The notes: generated by a model not told the origin, from the letters alone. A stretch of DNA of 17,116 nt from Tritrichomonas foetus (GCA_001839685.1 MLAK01001370.1:178569-195684), one strand, 5' to 3'. Positions 7,014-15,295 are shown, counted from the first letter of the stretch. A program made the numbers and translations.

Positions 7014-9275
7014 ATGACAACTCAAGGAAGAACTAACTTAATACACTTCCCGAAACAGCAGCTCGAGAAATTCAACGAATTCTTATGGGGAGCAACAGAA
7101 ACTATTTTCGTTGCCCAAGAAGTTACGAAGCTCCACCTTAATGGTGGAAATGCACCACGTACGATTGTCGTTACTTCTGGCGCATTTTACGTTTTCAGGC
7201 CGAAAAACTTCAACAGAATCGAATGTGGTAATATCTACTCAATAATTTCTCTCACAAAGGTCGTTTATGTCGAGCCTGATATTTTAAATTTGACTTATGG
7301 TGAAAATACGTTTGTTTTCAAATCGTCAGACGCTTTGAGTATTGGCCAACTCTTAGTTAACCAGCACGCCATGGTCGCTTATCAAGTACCGAGCTATGAA
7401 CCCCTCAGAATCGAATCCACGCCACCCTCCGCTTTAAAGCCATCACCTGAGCTCAACTTCAGACCAGCTTCGCTTTTCCAGACCCGCTTGATAATTTGGG
7501 CGCATTATTACAATACTCAATTCCCTCTTCAAAACGTTCGAACCTTCCGCGACTGGGACCACAAACACTCAGGTCCATTCAAAATCGATTCTACTTTCGA
7601 ACATAACGGAGCAATTGCAGCATTAGCGCATACAATATCATGGGATGCCGATTTGAAGCACTTAATCATTGATAGCTTTGCGCCAGACCAGCTTGGACCA
7701 TTTTTGTCCACAATTTTTGCTCAATCCTTCGCATTGTCAAGAATTTCTATCGAAAATATTGCGTCACCATTAAACACCGATTTTGACCTTTCCGCACGTG
7801 AAGATACAGCCATTAGTTCAATTTCATTTAAGGGAACCCATCCACATGTTGTTATTTCCTTCTTTAATGCACTCGAAAAATTCAATGGTCGAATCAGAGT
7901 TTTCCAACTTTCTAACTGCAATATTCATAATGAAGAACTTGCTGATATCTTCCAAAGTATCGCTACTCTTCCATGCTTCATGAAATTGCAATATCTCAGT
8001 CTTGACCAATTGAACATAAACGAATTCCCACTTAATGAATTTAGCGCAATGCTCAGCAAACTTCGTGTTCTTTCAACAGTTGTTATCAACCAGCTTGATC
8101 TTGAAGGTAGTGATGTATTAAACCTTTTGCTGAAACAGGCTCAACTTCCACGTCACATCGAAGTCACGGGACTCAAATTCACAGTCCCAGTAGTTGCAGA
8201 ATTACCTGAATCTGTGACACACATCAATATCAGTAACAGCGAATTTACAGTTGAAACGTTTGCTACATTAATGAAATCAATTTTGGCTAAAAACCGCTCA
8301 TCTCCACTTTTCCTGACAGCATCGAACATTAAAGGCGCTTCAACCAAACAATTCCTTGGCCAACTTGAAAACATTGAACTTTTGCCACTCATTTATGAAC
8401 TCAATTGGAGTGGCAACCGTTTACTTCCAAAAGACATGAAAGCCCTTTTGAGCTTCTTGAAGACCCAAACTAATTTGAAGTTCTTGGATATCGAAAAATG
8501 CATCTTCCATGAAGACCAGCCTGAAAAATCCCTTCAATCACTCTCAGAATTCCTTAGAGAAACACCAATTGAAGGTTTAGGAATGCTCTGCGACAGTTCG
8601 TCACCAATTTCCATTGAATTGCTTCCATTCATCACTAGTCTTTCTGGTTGTCCAGGCATCAAAAGCTTCAGACTTCTTAATTCACAATTAAAAGATGCTG
8701 GAATTGAACCAATCATTAAAATGGTCCAAGAATGTCCCGACATTTGTGAAATTGATATCGATGGAATGGAGGTGTCAAGTACAATCGATCTTATTAGATT
8801 GTATAATGGACTTTTAATGAACCCAAAGATTGTTTCATTGTCTACACCTAAAAAAGAGCTCGCACTTCTTGGAATCACCAAAGAAAATATGCAACCTGAA
8901 GTGAAAAAGATGCTTCTTGCTTTGAAGACGAAGAAGATACCGAAAAATTCAATGCAGAGGCTTGCTTTATGCGAACATCTTCAAGTAGAAATTGATGATG
9001 ATGAACAAGGATCTGAACTCGACTTTGAATCAATGCTTACTCTCATCGAGCCTGCTTCCCTTTTGTCAAAACCAACAGCAGGACCTGGAAAGTCGAAGAT
9101 GAATCCACTCGAAGAATTGAATGCAGTAATGCGCGCAATGGTTGCTGTAATGCGTGACGAGCCTTCAGAAAGGCAAGTAGAGCCTGTGCCGATGGCAAGA
9201 ATGATCATGGACCACCTAGTCACATCAAAGAAAGCATTGAAAGTTGCACATGGTTCTTCAAAGCACTCAATATGA
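7014..9275 (+). CDS. Leucine-rich repeat protein, CARMIL-like (PH-like domain plus RI-type LRRs)
   Basis: The 753-residue protein has no signal peptide or membrane helix, so it is cytoplasmic. Residues 15-125 form a beta-rich segment ending in a helix (TETIFVAQEV, RTIVVTSGAFYVF, NTFVFKSSDALSIGQLL), which resembles the PH-like domain of CARMIL. From about 210 to 620 there are long, irregular LRRs of the ribonuclease-inhibitor/CARMIL type, such as LQYLSLDQLNINEFPLNEF, IYELNWSGNRLLP and LKFLDIEKCIF, with consensus LxxLxLxxxxL. The tail (620-753) holds an acidic stretch (EIDDDEQGSELDFE) and a helix rich in Met and Arg. CARMIL proteins bind actin capping protein; no clear capping-protein-binding motif is evident, so that function is not shown. 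Trichomonads have many such LRR proteins, and a role in the cytoskeleton or signalling is inferred. The start is fixed by the initiator five bases upstream. Confidence 0.8.
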   Translation: MTTQGRTNLIHFPKQQLEKFNEFLWGATETIFVAQEVTKLHLNGGNAPRTIVVTSGAFYVFRPKNFNRIECGNIYSIISLTKVVYVEPDILNLTYGENTFVFKSSDALSIGQLLVNQHAMVAYQVPSYEPLRIESTPPSALKPSPELNFRPASLFQTRLIIWAHYYNTQFPLQNVRTFRDWDHKHSGPFKIDSTFEHNGAIAALAHTISWDADLKHLIIDSFAPDQLGPFLSTIFAQSFALSRISIENIASPLNTDFDLSAREDTAISSISFKGTHPHVVISFFNALEKFNGRIRVFQLSNCNIHNEELADIFQSIATLPCFMKLQYLSLDQLNINEFPLNEFSAMLSKLRVLSTVVINQLDLEGSDVLNLLLKQAQLPRHIEVTGLKFTVPVVAELPESVTHINISNSEFTVETFATLMKSILAKNRSSPLFLTASNIKGASTKQFLGQLENIELLPLIYELNWSGNRLLPKDMKALLSFLKTQTNLKFLDIEKCIFHEDQPEKSLQSLSEFLRETPIEGLGMLCDSSSPISIELLPFITSLSGCPGIKSFRLLNSQLKDAGIEPIIKMVQECPDICEIDIDGMEVSSTIDLIRLYNGLLMNPKIVSLSTPKKELALLGITKENMQPEVKKMLLALKTKKIPKNSMQRLALCEHLQVEIDDDEQGSELDFESMLTLIEPASLLSKPTAGPGKSKMNPLEELNAVMRAMVAVMRDEPSERQVEPVPMARMIMDHLVTSKKALKVAHGSSKHSI

Positions 9276-9735
9276 GTACAACATTATTGTAATTCTTAGT
9301 TAAACAGAAAATTGCTGATATCTTATTCATTATTTTTACTTTTTCTTGAATGGCTTATTTCTTTATCTCATAGCATAAATGCAAAGACTTCACTATTTTT
9401 TCTGGACACATCATGATCTAATAATCAAAATGAAAGGTCAAAAATGCAGAAAATGTGTATATCTAACAGACTGTTAGTAACAGTTAAGTTGAGGTAAAGA
9501 AATAGACAAATTAAATATTCAACATTTGTGCATTTCCATCAATATTTTAATTATTCAGAACTTTATTCAAAAATTTCGATATTTTATCGCCCAAAATTGA
9601 AAGCTTATAGTCTTCATTTCCATAGAAAAGCATCATATAAATCATTCAATTTCCCTAAATTATGAATAATCATTGAAATGATGATGTAAATTCAATTCAA
9701 TTTTTCTTCAAAAAAATCTTTGTATATCTTTCAAT
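9276..9735. promoter_or_regulatory. Intergenic region with a cluster of Myb-type core sites
   Basis: This 460-bp spacer lies between two plus-strand genes and has no ORF or RNA gene that I can support. At 9463-9487, CTAACAG-A-CTGTTAG (a perfect 7+1+7 inverted repeat) is followed at once by TAACAGTTA. Several copies of the Myb core YAACNG therefore lie in 25 bp, about 250 bp upstream of the phosphatase ATG. At the right end TCAATA (9731-9736) overlaps the ATG of that gene and could act as its initiator. Confidence 0.4.
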
Positions 9736-10404
9736 ATGAACTTTAGCTTCTTCTTTCCTCAATTTCTTGACTCAACTACGCATAAAACAAAAGAATCGAA
9801 AAATACTCCTGCCAAACCTCCACCCGGGATGGAAAAACTCACGAATTATCAAGGACCAACATGCATGATTCCAAATATTCCGCCCAAAGTTCATAAACAA
9901 GCACTTATTTTAGATCTTGATGAAACTCTGATTCACTCAACCACGGATACGCCCAAAAATGGCATCGAATATTTCAAGCTTGATTTACTTTATGTTTACG
10001 TCAGGCCAAACATAGTCAAATTTCTGTCACGCGTTTATAAAATGTTTGATGTATTTATTTTCACAGCGAGCGAAAAAAGTTACGCTGATCCAATCATCGA
10101 TCGTATTTTTCCATCAATTGATGTTCAGCATCGCATCTATCGTGATTCGTGTAAGTTTATTGATGGAAACATTTGTAAAGACCTCCATTTCTTCCAAAGA
10201 AATCTCCGAAAAATTATTTTAATTGATGATAAAATTAACACCTTTACGTTCTTCCCAGAAAATACCATTTCAATCAAGCCTTGGATTGATGATAAAAATG
10301 ATAATGTTTTAATGAAGAAAATATTGCCTGTTCTGAAAAAGTGCAATAAAGTTGATGATGTTCGAAGTGTAATTGCTGAATTTCAGAAGAATTCGAATGT
10401 TTAA
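9736..10404 (+). CDS. FCP1/SCP-type (NIF) phosphatase, HAD superfamily
   Basis: This 222-residue protein is a small C-terminal-domain phosphatase-like enzyme. The catalytic DxDxT motif is intact at residues 60-64 in ALILDLDETLIHST: Asp60 would be the nucleophile and Asp62 the acid/base. Further family landmarks are VYVRPNIVKFL (about 88), the motif II Thr in DVFIFTAS (Thr110), YRDSCKFIDGNICKDL with Lys148, and the acidic motif III LIDDK (Asp164-Asp165), where many SCPs have Asp-Asn. The usual substrates are phosphoserines, for example in the RNA polymerase II tail; Dullard-type relatives act at the nuclear envelope. No transmembrane helix is obvious in the short N-terminal extension (1-50), whose first residues are Phe-rich. 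The substrate cannot be read from sequence. TCAATA overlaps the start, and AATAAA occurs twice within 75 nt of the stop. Confidence 0.9.
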   Translation: MNFSFFFPQFLDSTTHKTKESKNTPAKPPPGMEKLTNYQGPTCMIPNIPPKVHKQALILDLDETLIHSTTDTPKNGIEYFKLDLLYVYVRPNIVKFLSRVYKMFDVFIFTASEKSYADPIIDRIFPSIDVQHRIYRDSCKFIDGNICKDLHFFQRNLRKIILIDDKINTFTFFPENTISIKPWIDDKNDNVLMKKILPVLKKCNKVDDVRSVIAEFQKNSNV

Positions 10405-10694
10405 TGTTCTCATATGTGTATATATAGATCGATATGCGTACTGTCTGTTTTATTAATAAAATGTCTTACTCAATAAACTATAAAATTACATTGGGAATTC
10501 TTTTTTTTTTTTTTTTTCTAAATTTTTAATTTCATGTTTGGCCAGTTTTAATGTGAACACTTTTCGTGAACTTGGCCTTTCATTTGACCTGAAATGTTCA
10601 CAGTTAACCTAGAAATACTCAATTTTTGATGTGTGATGGAAAAGTGTAATTGAATGTGAAATGATCGTTCAATTGTTTGTTTTTCGTATGCGAG
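10405..10694. promoter_or_regulatory. Intergenic region with T17 tract and GTGAAC inverted repeat
   Basis: The 3' part of the phosphatase gene carries AATAAA at 10455 and 10472. A run of 17 T occupies 10501-10517. Next come TGTGAACA (10552-10559), CGTGAACTT (10565-10573) and TGTTCACA (10595-10602); the first and last form a perfect 8-bp inverted repeat. TCAATT at 10669-10674 is a likely initiator for the SPT20-like gene, with +1 about 24 nt before its ATG. Confidence 0.4.
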
Positions 10695-11570
10695 ATGAGT
10701 GGGAAAGCAGAGCATTTTGAAGAAGAACATGACGAAACCGCTGAACAAACCAAGCCAAAATCACATCCTATCGCTGAATTTTTCAATAACGGAGATAATA
10801 TTTTGGATCAGATGAAAATTTCAACTCTTACTTCGATTTTGTTTAAGAAAAAGATTTACAATGACAAGTACGATAAGTTTATCATGGAAAACTACAAAAG
10901 CAGAATGGGTTTTTATATCACCACATTATTTAATCAAAATTTTGATATATTTACACCACCACAAAATTATCTTCAAAATTATGATTCATTTATATTGTTT
11001 GAATTTTACGAGCAATTGTTTAAAATGATTGGAAAAAATGAAAAAAATGTTGCAACTATTGACTTTGGTTATGAGTTAAATATTGTGCCCGTACTTGAAT
11101 GTCTTGAAACAGGCATCATTACCAAAAATTTGTATAAACTGATTGAAAAAATGAGATTCAAAAAATGGAATAATGGCTCAATTTTGGCAAAATGTGTAGA
11201 TTATCGTCTTCTTCCAATTAAAGAATTTTATAAAAGACTGGTAATTGGCCCCGAATTGATTGACTATCATTCTAGTCGATTATTGCAAGATTCAGGTGTG
11301 AAAGAAAAACTTGAATTCGAACAACAAGCACTATTATTAGCAAATCCGATACTTTGTGATGATCCTTCAAGTGATGTTGCGAGAATAAACAGCGCTATTG
11401 ATTGGAGGAAAAAAATTTGGTACAATTATAATCCGCCAAGCAAAGAAACAATGACAAAGAAAAAGCATCATGAATATTACACAACAACTGCAAGGGTCAG
11501 CTCAATTTATAAAAAACCAAACATATCACAGGAAGAACTAGCTAATATATTTGGTAGCTATCAAGTTTGA
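10695..11570 (+). CDS. SPT20-like protein (SAGA coactivator subunit, FAM48A family)
   Basis: The protein has 291 residues from the ATG at 10695; an earlier in-frame TTG was rejected. SPT20 is a structural core subunit of the SAGA histone-acetyltransferase complex. The match to animal SUPT20H/FAM48A is clear in two blocks. In the first, a helix ending in LIEKMRF precedes WNNGSILAKCVDYR (about 158-171), which lines up with the SPT20 'G.V.AE..DYR' core. In the second, EFEQQALLLANPILCDDPS (about 207-225) plus NSAIDWRKKIW lines up with the family's 'E..L.LAT...LCLDPS...N...YN..K'. The acidic N-terminus (EHFEEEHDETAEQ) is unique. The C-terminal tail is short and basic, lacking the long Gln/Ser-rich extension of the animal protein. 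Together with the MED22-like gene it shows a conserved Pol II coactivator set. The gene converges with IFT57. Confidence 0.8.
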   Translation: MSGKAEHFEEEHDETAEQTKPKSHPIAEFFNNGDNILDQMKISTLTSILFKKKIYNDKYDKFIMENYKSRMGFYITTLFNQNFDIFTPPQNYLQNYDSFILFEFYEQLFKMIGKNEKNVATIDFGYELNIVPVLECLETGIITKNLYKLIEKMRFKKWNNGSILAKCVDYRLLPIKEFYKRLVIGPELIDYHSSRLLQDSGVKEKLEFEQQALLLANPILCDDPSSDVARINSAIDWRKKIWYNYNPPSKETMTKKKHHEYYTTTARVSSIYKKPNISQEELANIFGSYQV

Positions 11571-12051
11571 ACTATTTTTGATCAGATTCATCTAAAATTT
11601 GCGAAATTACCTTGAAAACATCATTCTTGATAAAATAATAAAAGAATAGAATGAATGTTTGCATCAAATTACTTGTTTTAATCGATTCATATAATAATAA
11701 AATGTTTTTGTATGGAAATAATTCTATTCATTGATTCTTTCATTCATTGTTTTCTTAAAATCCCAATATATTCCAATATTTTAAAACTATGCTATCATTT
11801 TCGGAAAATATTAGACAAAAATCATACATAATGAAAAAATGCAAAGATGAAAGAAACAATATAAAAGATAAAAGAAACAATATAAAAGATAAAAGAAACA
11901 ATATAAAAGATAAAAGAAACAATATAAAGAAGAAAAGAAACAATATAAAGAAGAAAAGAAAAAATATAAAGAAGAAAAGAAAAAATATAAAGAATTTGGA
12001 AATAAAATTATGGCCTGTTTAATATTTAAATAATCTTTATTCAGTCTTGCT
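11571..12051. other. Convergent intergenic region containing a minisatellite
   Basis: This 480-bp gap lies between the 3' ends of the SPT20-like gene and IFT57. The left part is plain AT-rich sequence. The centre holds the 21-bp tandem array at 11846-11992. The right end carries, on the minus strand, AATAAA (12036-12041), 11 nt past the IFT57 stop, which is itself within TAAA. No RNA gene is apparent. Confidence 0.55.
11846..11992. repeat. Seven-unit 21-bp A-rich minisatellite
   Basis: Seven head-to-tail copies of 21 bp have the pattern GATAAAAGAAACAATATAAAA, in strict register with no indels. Variation is graded along the array: unit 1 starts GATG, units 2-4 start GATA, units 5-7 start AAGA, and the central C is lost in units 6-7. 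That pattern fits stepwise expansion by slippage or unequal exchange. The plus strand is almost all purine. Because 21 is divisible by three, reading frames stay open through it (repeat KDKRNNI), but the low complexity and the position between two gene ends argue against coding. Confidence 0.9.
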
Positions 12052-13179
12052 TTACGCGTCAATTTCTTTATCATCGAGCCATGTCTGCGTTAAAGATCTC
12101 TGCAAAATCGAAGATCTTAATTCAAGTGCTTTGATATTCTCCTTCAAACTTGTGATGGCCTGCTTCATCTTCATCAATGGCGAGTTGTCACTAACTTCCT
12201 TCTGTTTCTCATCGAGTGTTTCCTTTGTTGATGATAATTTCTCGATAACTGAGTTAAGTTCTGTTTGAAGAGCGTTAACCTCAGCAACGCGAGCTCTGTG
12301 TCTTGCCTCAACTGTGGCAAGCGAAGAAGCACGTGAAGCATATTCTGAAACTGATGTTTCAAATCGAGAATTGAGTGTTTTTTCACGTGTTTGGATAGCC
12401 TGAATTGCTCTGGTTACATCTGCACCAACTTTAGACAAAATTGGGGTCAATTGACCCATAATTTCGTTGATTCTAGTTTGGTGCTGTGACATCTGTTGAA
12501 AGTGAGAACGCCAGTCACTTTTTGCAGCCGGAATTCTGATTTGAAGACGAGCAGCAACTCTTTCGGCCTCTGCTTTGAGTTCAAGTGAGTCAATAACTTT
12601 GGCTCCACCTTCAACACCAACATCATTGATATTTGTAATTTCATCATCATCGTCTGATTGAATATCAACTGCATCATCAATGATTCCATCTTCGTCTTCA
12701 TCTTCATCACCAACTGTTTCAACTTCGTCATTTCCTCCAGTTCCTCCAATTGTGCGGAGTGACTTTGGAGTGAATTTCCTTCTTTTGATTGTTAAACGAA
12801 CAATAGCATCTAAAATTGTACAAACTGCAATTCCGTGGCCTGGAACTAATTTCGAAGACGAGAAATTAAGCTTGAAACCAAGTTCTGGAAGTGAGAGAAT
12901 GATTGTGTCGGCTACATGAGCAGGTTCATCGTAATCTGACGGCGTTTCAATCGAGCTACCAAGAAATGTCTGCATCAGCCAAATACAGAGACCAGCGAAA
13001 TAGTCGAACTGTTCTTTTGAAGATTGTCCTGGAATTGCAAAATATACTGTTGTGAGATAAGGAAGATGGCGCTTCACTGGATCAAATTCGGTTTCGTAGT
13101 CCAGGTATTGCAAATTGTCATATATCTGTCTCATTAAAATATACTCATCTGGGGCTTTCTTATCTCCTCGTTTCGACAT
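12052..13179 (-). CDS. IFT57: Intraflagellar transport protein 57 (IFT-B)
   Basis: The 375-residue protein is a subunit of the IFT-B train that carries cargo along the flagellum. The N-terminal domain (about 10-140) matches the IFT57 calponin-homology-like fold: LQYLDYETEF, HLPYLTTVYFAIPGQSSKEQF (compare 'FALPTNPGEQF'), a W in CIWLMQ, PSDYDEPAHVADTII, FSSSKLVPGHGIAVCTILDAI and RRKFTPK. A strongly acidic linker follows (about 151-180, runs of Asp/Glu), then a coiled coil (about 200-360) beginning at DWRSHFQQM and containing IQTREKTLNSRFE, as in other IFT57 proteins. It is a little shorter than the human protein (about 430). The start is the first ATG; TCAATT 5-10 nt upstream is a likely initiator. 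The stop is within TAAA and AATAAA follows 11 nt later. It partners with IFT20 in other species. Confidence 0.9.
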   Translation of the reverse strand: MSKRGDKKAPDEYILMRQIYDNLQYLDYETEFDPVKRHLPYLTTVYFAIPGQSSKEQFDYFAGLCIWLMQTFLGSSIETPSDYDEPAHVADTIILSLPELGFKLNFSSSKLVPGHGIAVCTILDAIVRLTIKRRKFTPKSLRTIGGTGGNDEVETVGDEDEDEDGIIDDAVDIQSDDDDEITNINDVGVEGGAKVIDSLELKAEAERVAARLQIRIPAAKSDWRSHFQQMSQHQTRINEIMGQLTPILSKVGADVTRAIQAIQTREKTLNSRFETSVSEYASRASSLATVEARHRARVAEVNALQTELNSVIEKLSSTKETLDEKQKEVSDNSPLMKMKQAITSLKENIKALELRSSILQRSLTQTWLDDKEIDA

Positions 13180-13272
13180 GGAAAATTGAAACGTGCAATT
13201 TTAAACGTATAATTAATAAATTTCTGAAAAGTGACAAAGTAATTCCAAAAACGAGATTTTATTCAAATTTTG

Positions 13273-13312
13273 CCGACAATACAGATCGGGATTTTGAAAA
13301 TCCTACCGACAA
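13273..13312 (-). promoter_or_regulatory. Palindrome flanked by TTGTCGG direct repeats, upstream of IFT57
   Basis: A perfect 7+1+7 inverted repeat, GGATTTT-G-AAAATCC (13289-13303), is bracketed by identical CCGACAA heptamers at 13273-13279 and 13306-13312; on the IFT57 strand these read TTGTCGG. The block is markedly richer in G/C than its surroundings and sits 94-133 bp upstream of the IFT57 ATG. This is the geometry of a dimeric transcription-factor site, but the factor is unknown. Confidence 0.4.
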
Positions 13313-14140
13313 AGCGACTCTCTAATTTTGAGAATATAAATATTATGATATCATTAAGTTAAAAAAACAAATTTTGGAGATTTTCTATAAGTAGAAGTTG
13401 AAAAATGAAATATCATTACAGTTATTTCGAGAACATGTCTGATACTCATATAAATTTATATATATATTGGATATTTGAAATGGGAATAGATAGAAAGTGT
13501 TTTTCAATACATGCGAATCTAATGATCATCAAATATTGTTTTTGAACAATTATAACAAATATCACAATTTAAAATGTGAGGTAATATTTTTATCTTGACG
13601 AAATAATAAAAATCAGAAATCTGGATAACAGTGATATAGTAAACGGACAGTAACGTACAGCTTTCACTCCATTTGACAATACCCTTAATTTTTATTTTTT
13701 GATTAAAAGATTCTGTCTAGAATATAACTATAAATTATGACTTTTATTAATTGAATGTCAAATGAAAGTATGTGATTTTTCAAGGTTTTCCGATTGTTGT
13801 ATGACACACACACACAAAAAAAAAAAAAAGATATTATAATGGTATTAATTAAATCAAAACATTAAATGATTAATAATATTGTTGATCCATTAAATATACC
13901 CAACGAGTTCATATCACTTCAGATCATGAAAAAAAAAACTGCTATTAATCCTTGATTAAGAAGCTTTTAATTCATTTTGGATGAAAGAAATATTGAGTAT
14001 AATAGCATAAAGTAGGTTATCAATTTCAAACTTTTCGAATGTCTTTTGTTTTTGTAATGTTTTGGTACACGAATGCTGTCTCAACTAAAATAAAATTCTT
14101 TTTTGCAAATTGAAAGAACTCGGTGAAAGAAACCTTACAT

Positions 14141-14362
14141 ATGGATTTGGACATCAATGATTTTCTATTGTTTATGGGAAATTTGAACTTCATCAATTAC
14201 ATTTTCATTCATTTCACCAAAATCGAAAATAACGATTATATTGTTTTCTTTTTGTCTATTTCTATCTCTGTTCTGTTAACATCATTAGTATCAAAAGTGA
14301 TTGTCTTTTTAAATTTAGCATTTCATGAGTATTTAGGTATATTCTTCGAGTTACATCATTAA
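14141..14362 (+). other. Doubtful small ORF with one hydrophobic segment
   Basis: An ATG-initiated frame of 73 residues starts MDLDINDFLLFMGN and has a hydrophobic stretch around residues 39-58 (DYIVFFLSISISVLLTSLVS). It is Phe/Ile/Leu-rich, as random AT-rich DNA tends to be, and no family is recognised. No exact initiator precedes it. A small membrane protein is possible but chance is at least as likely. Confidence 0.2.
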
Positions 14363-14720
14363 AAATACGTTAAAAAAAAAAAACAATTCGAGACGAAATT
14401 TTATTATTACTTTAATTATCATAAAATTTGTCGTTTCTGTAAATATCATTTCATTAGTTTGAAAATTGTGTTACAGATGAAAATAAAGAAATGAGATTGA
14501 TTAGATAAGCTTTACTCTTTAGTTGTCGTATTCATTCAGCATTGATGAAACTTTTTATTTATACTGACTAGAAAATTTGTAATGATTTTTGAAATCAAAT
14601 TGAAATTAATCTAAATCAAATAGTTCGTAGATATCATTTGATAATTGCAATTGTGATTCGAAGCATGAAAGAATCTCTACATATTGTATTAGTATTAATA
14701 TATCTATCTCAAAATGTTGT

Positions 14721-14903
14721 TCAATTCCTCATGACACTTTCCAGAATTATTTCACAGCATTGTTTCATTTCATCAATATCAAAACCATGAGGAAATAAAA
14801 AGCATCTCACTTTTAAATCAGTGAAATAACATTGTTTCAAGTTTTTTGGGGTGACCAGGTGCTTTACATTTCTGATACAATTAAACAACTTTAGTTTACA
14901 CAT
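14721..14903 (-). other. Doubtful small ORF or gene remnant, Cys-rich
   Basis: From the first ATG this encodes 60 residues (MCKLKLFNCIRNVKHLV...), with Leu/Val spacing reminiscent of a leucine-rich-repeat piece and an end reading DEMKQCCEIILESVMRN. The frame continues about 13 codons upstream without ATG before a TGA, so it could be the 3' remnant of a longer gene. Composition is less repetitive than the surrounding DNA. I recognise no family. Confidence 0.25.
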
Positions 14904-15067
14904 TTTTTTCACGATGTCAAGATATTTTTTTTCATAATAATAACAATTTCAAAATCACATTGTGATTATCACACAAAGTCAACACTCTTTTTAATGAAAT
15001 ACTTTGGAACATATTTTTCAACAATGAGACAAATTCCGAAAAATTTGACTTGAATCTGTCATGTGAA

Positions 15068-15295
15068 ATGAAAAAATTATTCTTTCGCAATCTCATGAAA
15101 GGCTCCTCAACAAGTATTCCTAAAAAGTCAGTTCCTTTCGACCGTCAAAAACAAATGAACCATCATCATACTATTTCATCTCCAGCCAAAACAAATATTG
15201 TAATTCGCAAAGATTCCATCAAACAATACGAATGCCAATTGTGGGCACCTTCAGATTATACTGATGGCTTGAAACTCTTCCAGAAAAATGAATAA
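15068..15295 (+). CDS. Possible small basic protein (75 residues), unknown
   Basis: From the ATG at 15068 the product starts MKKLFFRNLMKGSSTSIP and is basic, His/Lys/Ser-rich (NHHHTISSPAK), ending WAPSDYTDGLKLFQKNE. Trp, Pro, Asp and Gly codons, rare in the AT-rich spacers, are well represented, which favours real coding. No hydrophobic segment or known motif is present. TCATGT 6-11 nt before the ATG resembles the initiator only partly. The in-frame region upstream is open for about 34 codons but has no ATG. It could be a small cytoskeletal protein or an accident; no neighbour clarifies its job. Confidence 0.45.
   Translation: MKKLFFRNLMKGSSTSIPKKSVPFDRQKQMNHHHTISSPAKTNIVIRKDSIKQYECQLWAPSDYTDGLKLFQKNE

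Larger units (their letters stand above)
13180..15067. other. 1.9-kb gene-poor AT-rich region
   Basis: This is the longest stretch without a confident gene. At its left end, 110 bp before IFT57, is a repeat-flanked palindrome. An (AC)n run plus about 14 A lies at 13804-13829. Two weak open frames exist: on the plus strand 14141-14362 (73 residues, one hydrophobic segment) and on the minus strand 14721-14903 (60 residues, Cys/Lys-rich). Neither has an exact initiator or a recognisable domain. I see no tRNA B-box, rRNA or snRNA signature and no transposase remnant. It may hold an unrecognised RNA gene or decayed genes. Confidence 0.45.

Noticed and set aside
7529..9223. Several antisense frames of 60-115 codons in the LRR gene
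   Set aside because: Shadows of a long real coding region; no domain or start signals.
10548..10748. Minus-strand 66-codon frame upstream of the SPT20-like gene
   Set aside because: Overlaps the SPT20 start and its promoter; no supporting motif.
11789..12022. ORFs on both strands through the 21-bp array (KDKRNNI repeat on plus; Phe/Leu/Ser-rich on minus)
   Set aside because: They exist because the unit is a multiple of three and lacks stops; low complexity, no initiator, located between two gene ends.
13804..13829. (AC)n followed by poly(A), considered as a retroposon tail
   Set aside because: No target-site duplication or upstream element could be recognised; simple-sequence slippage explains it.
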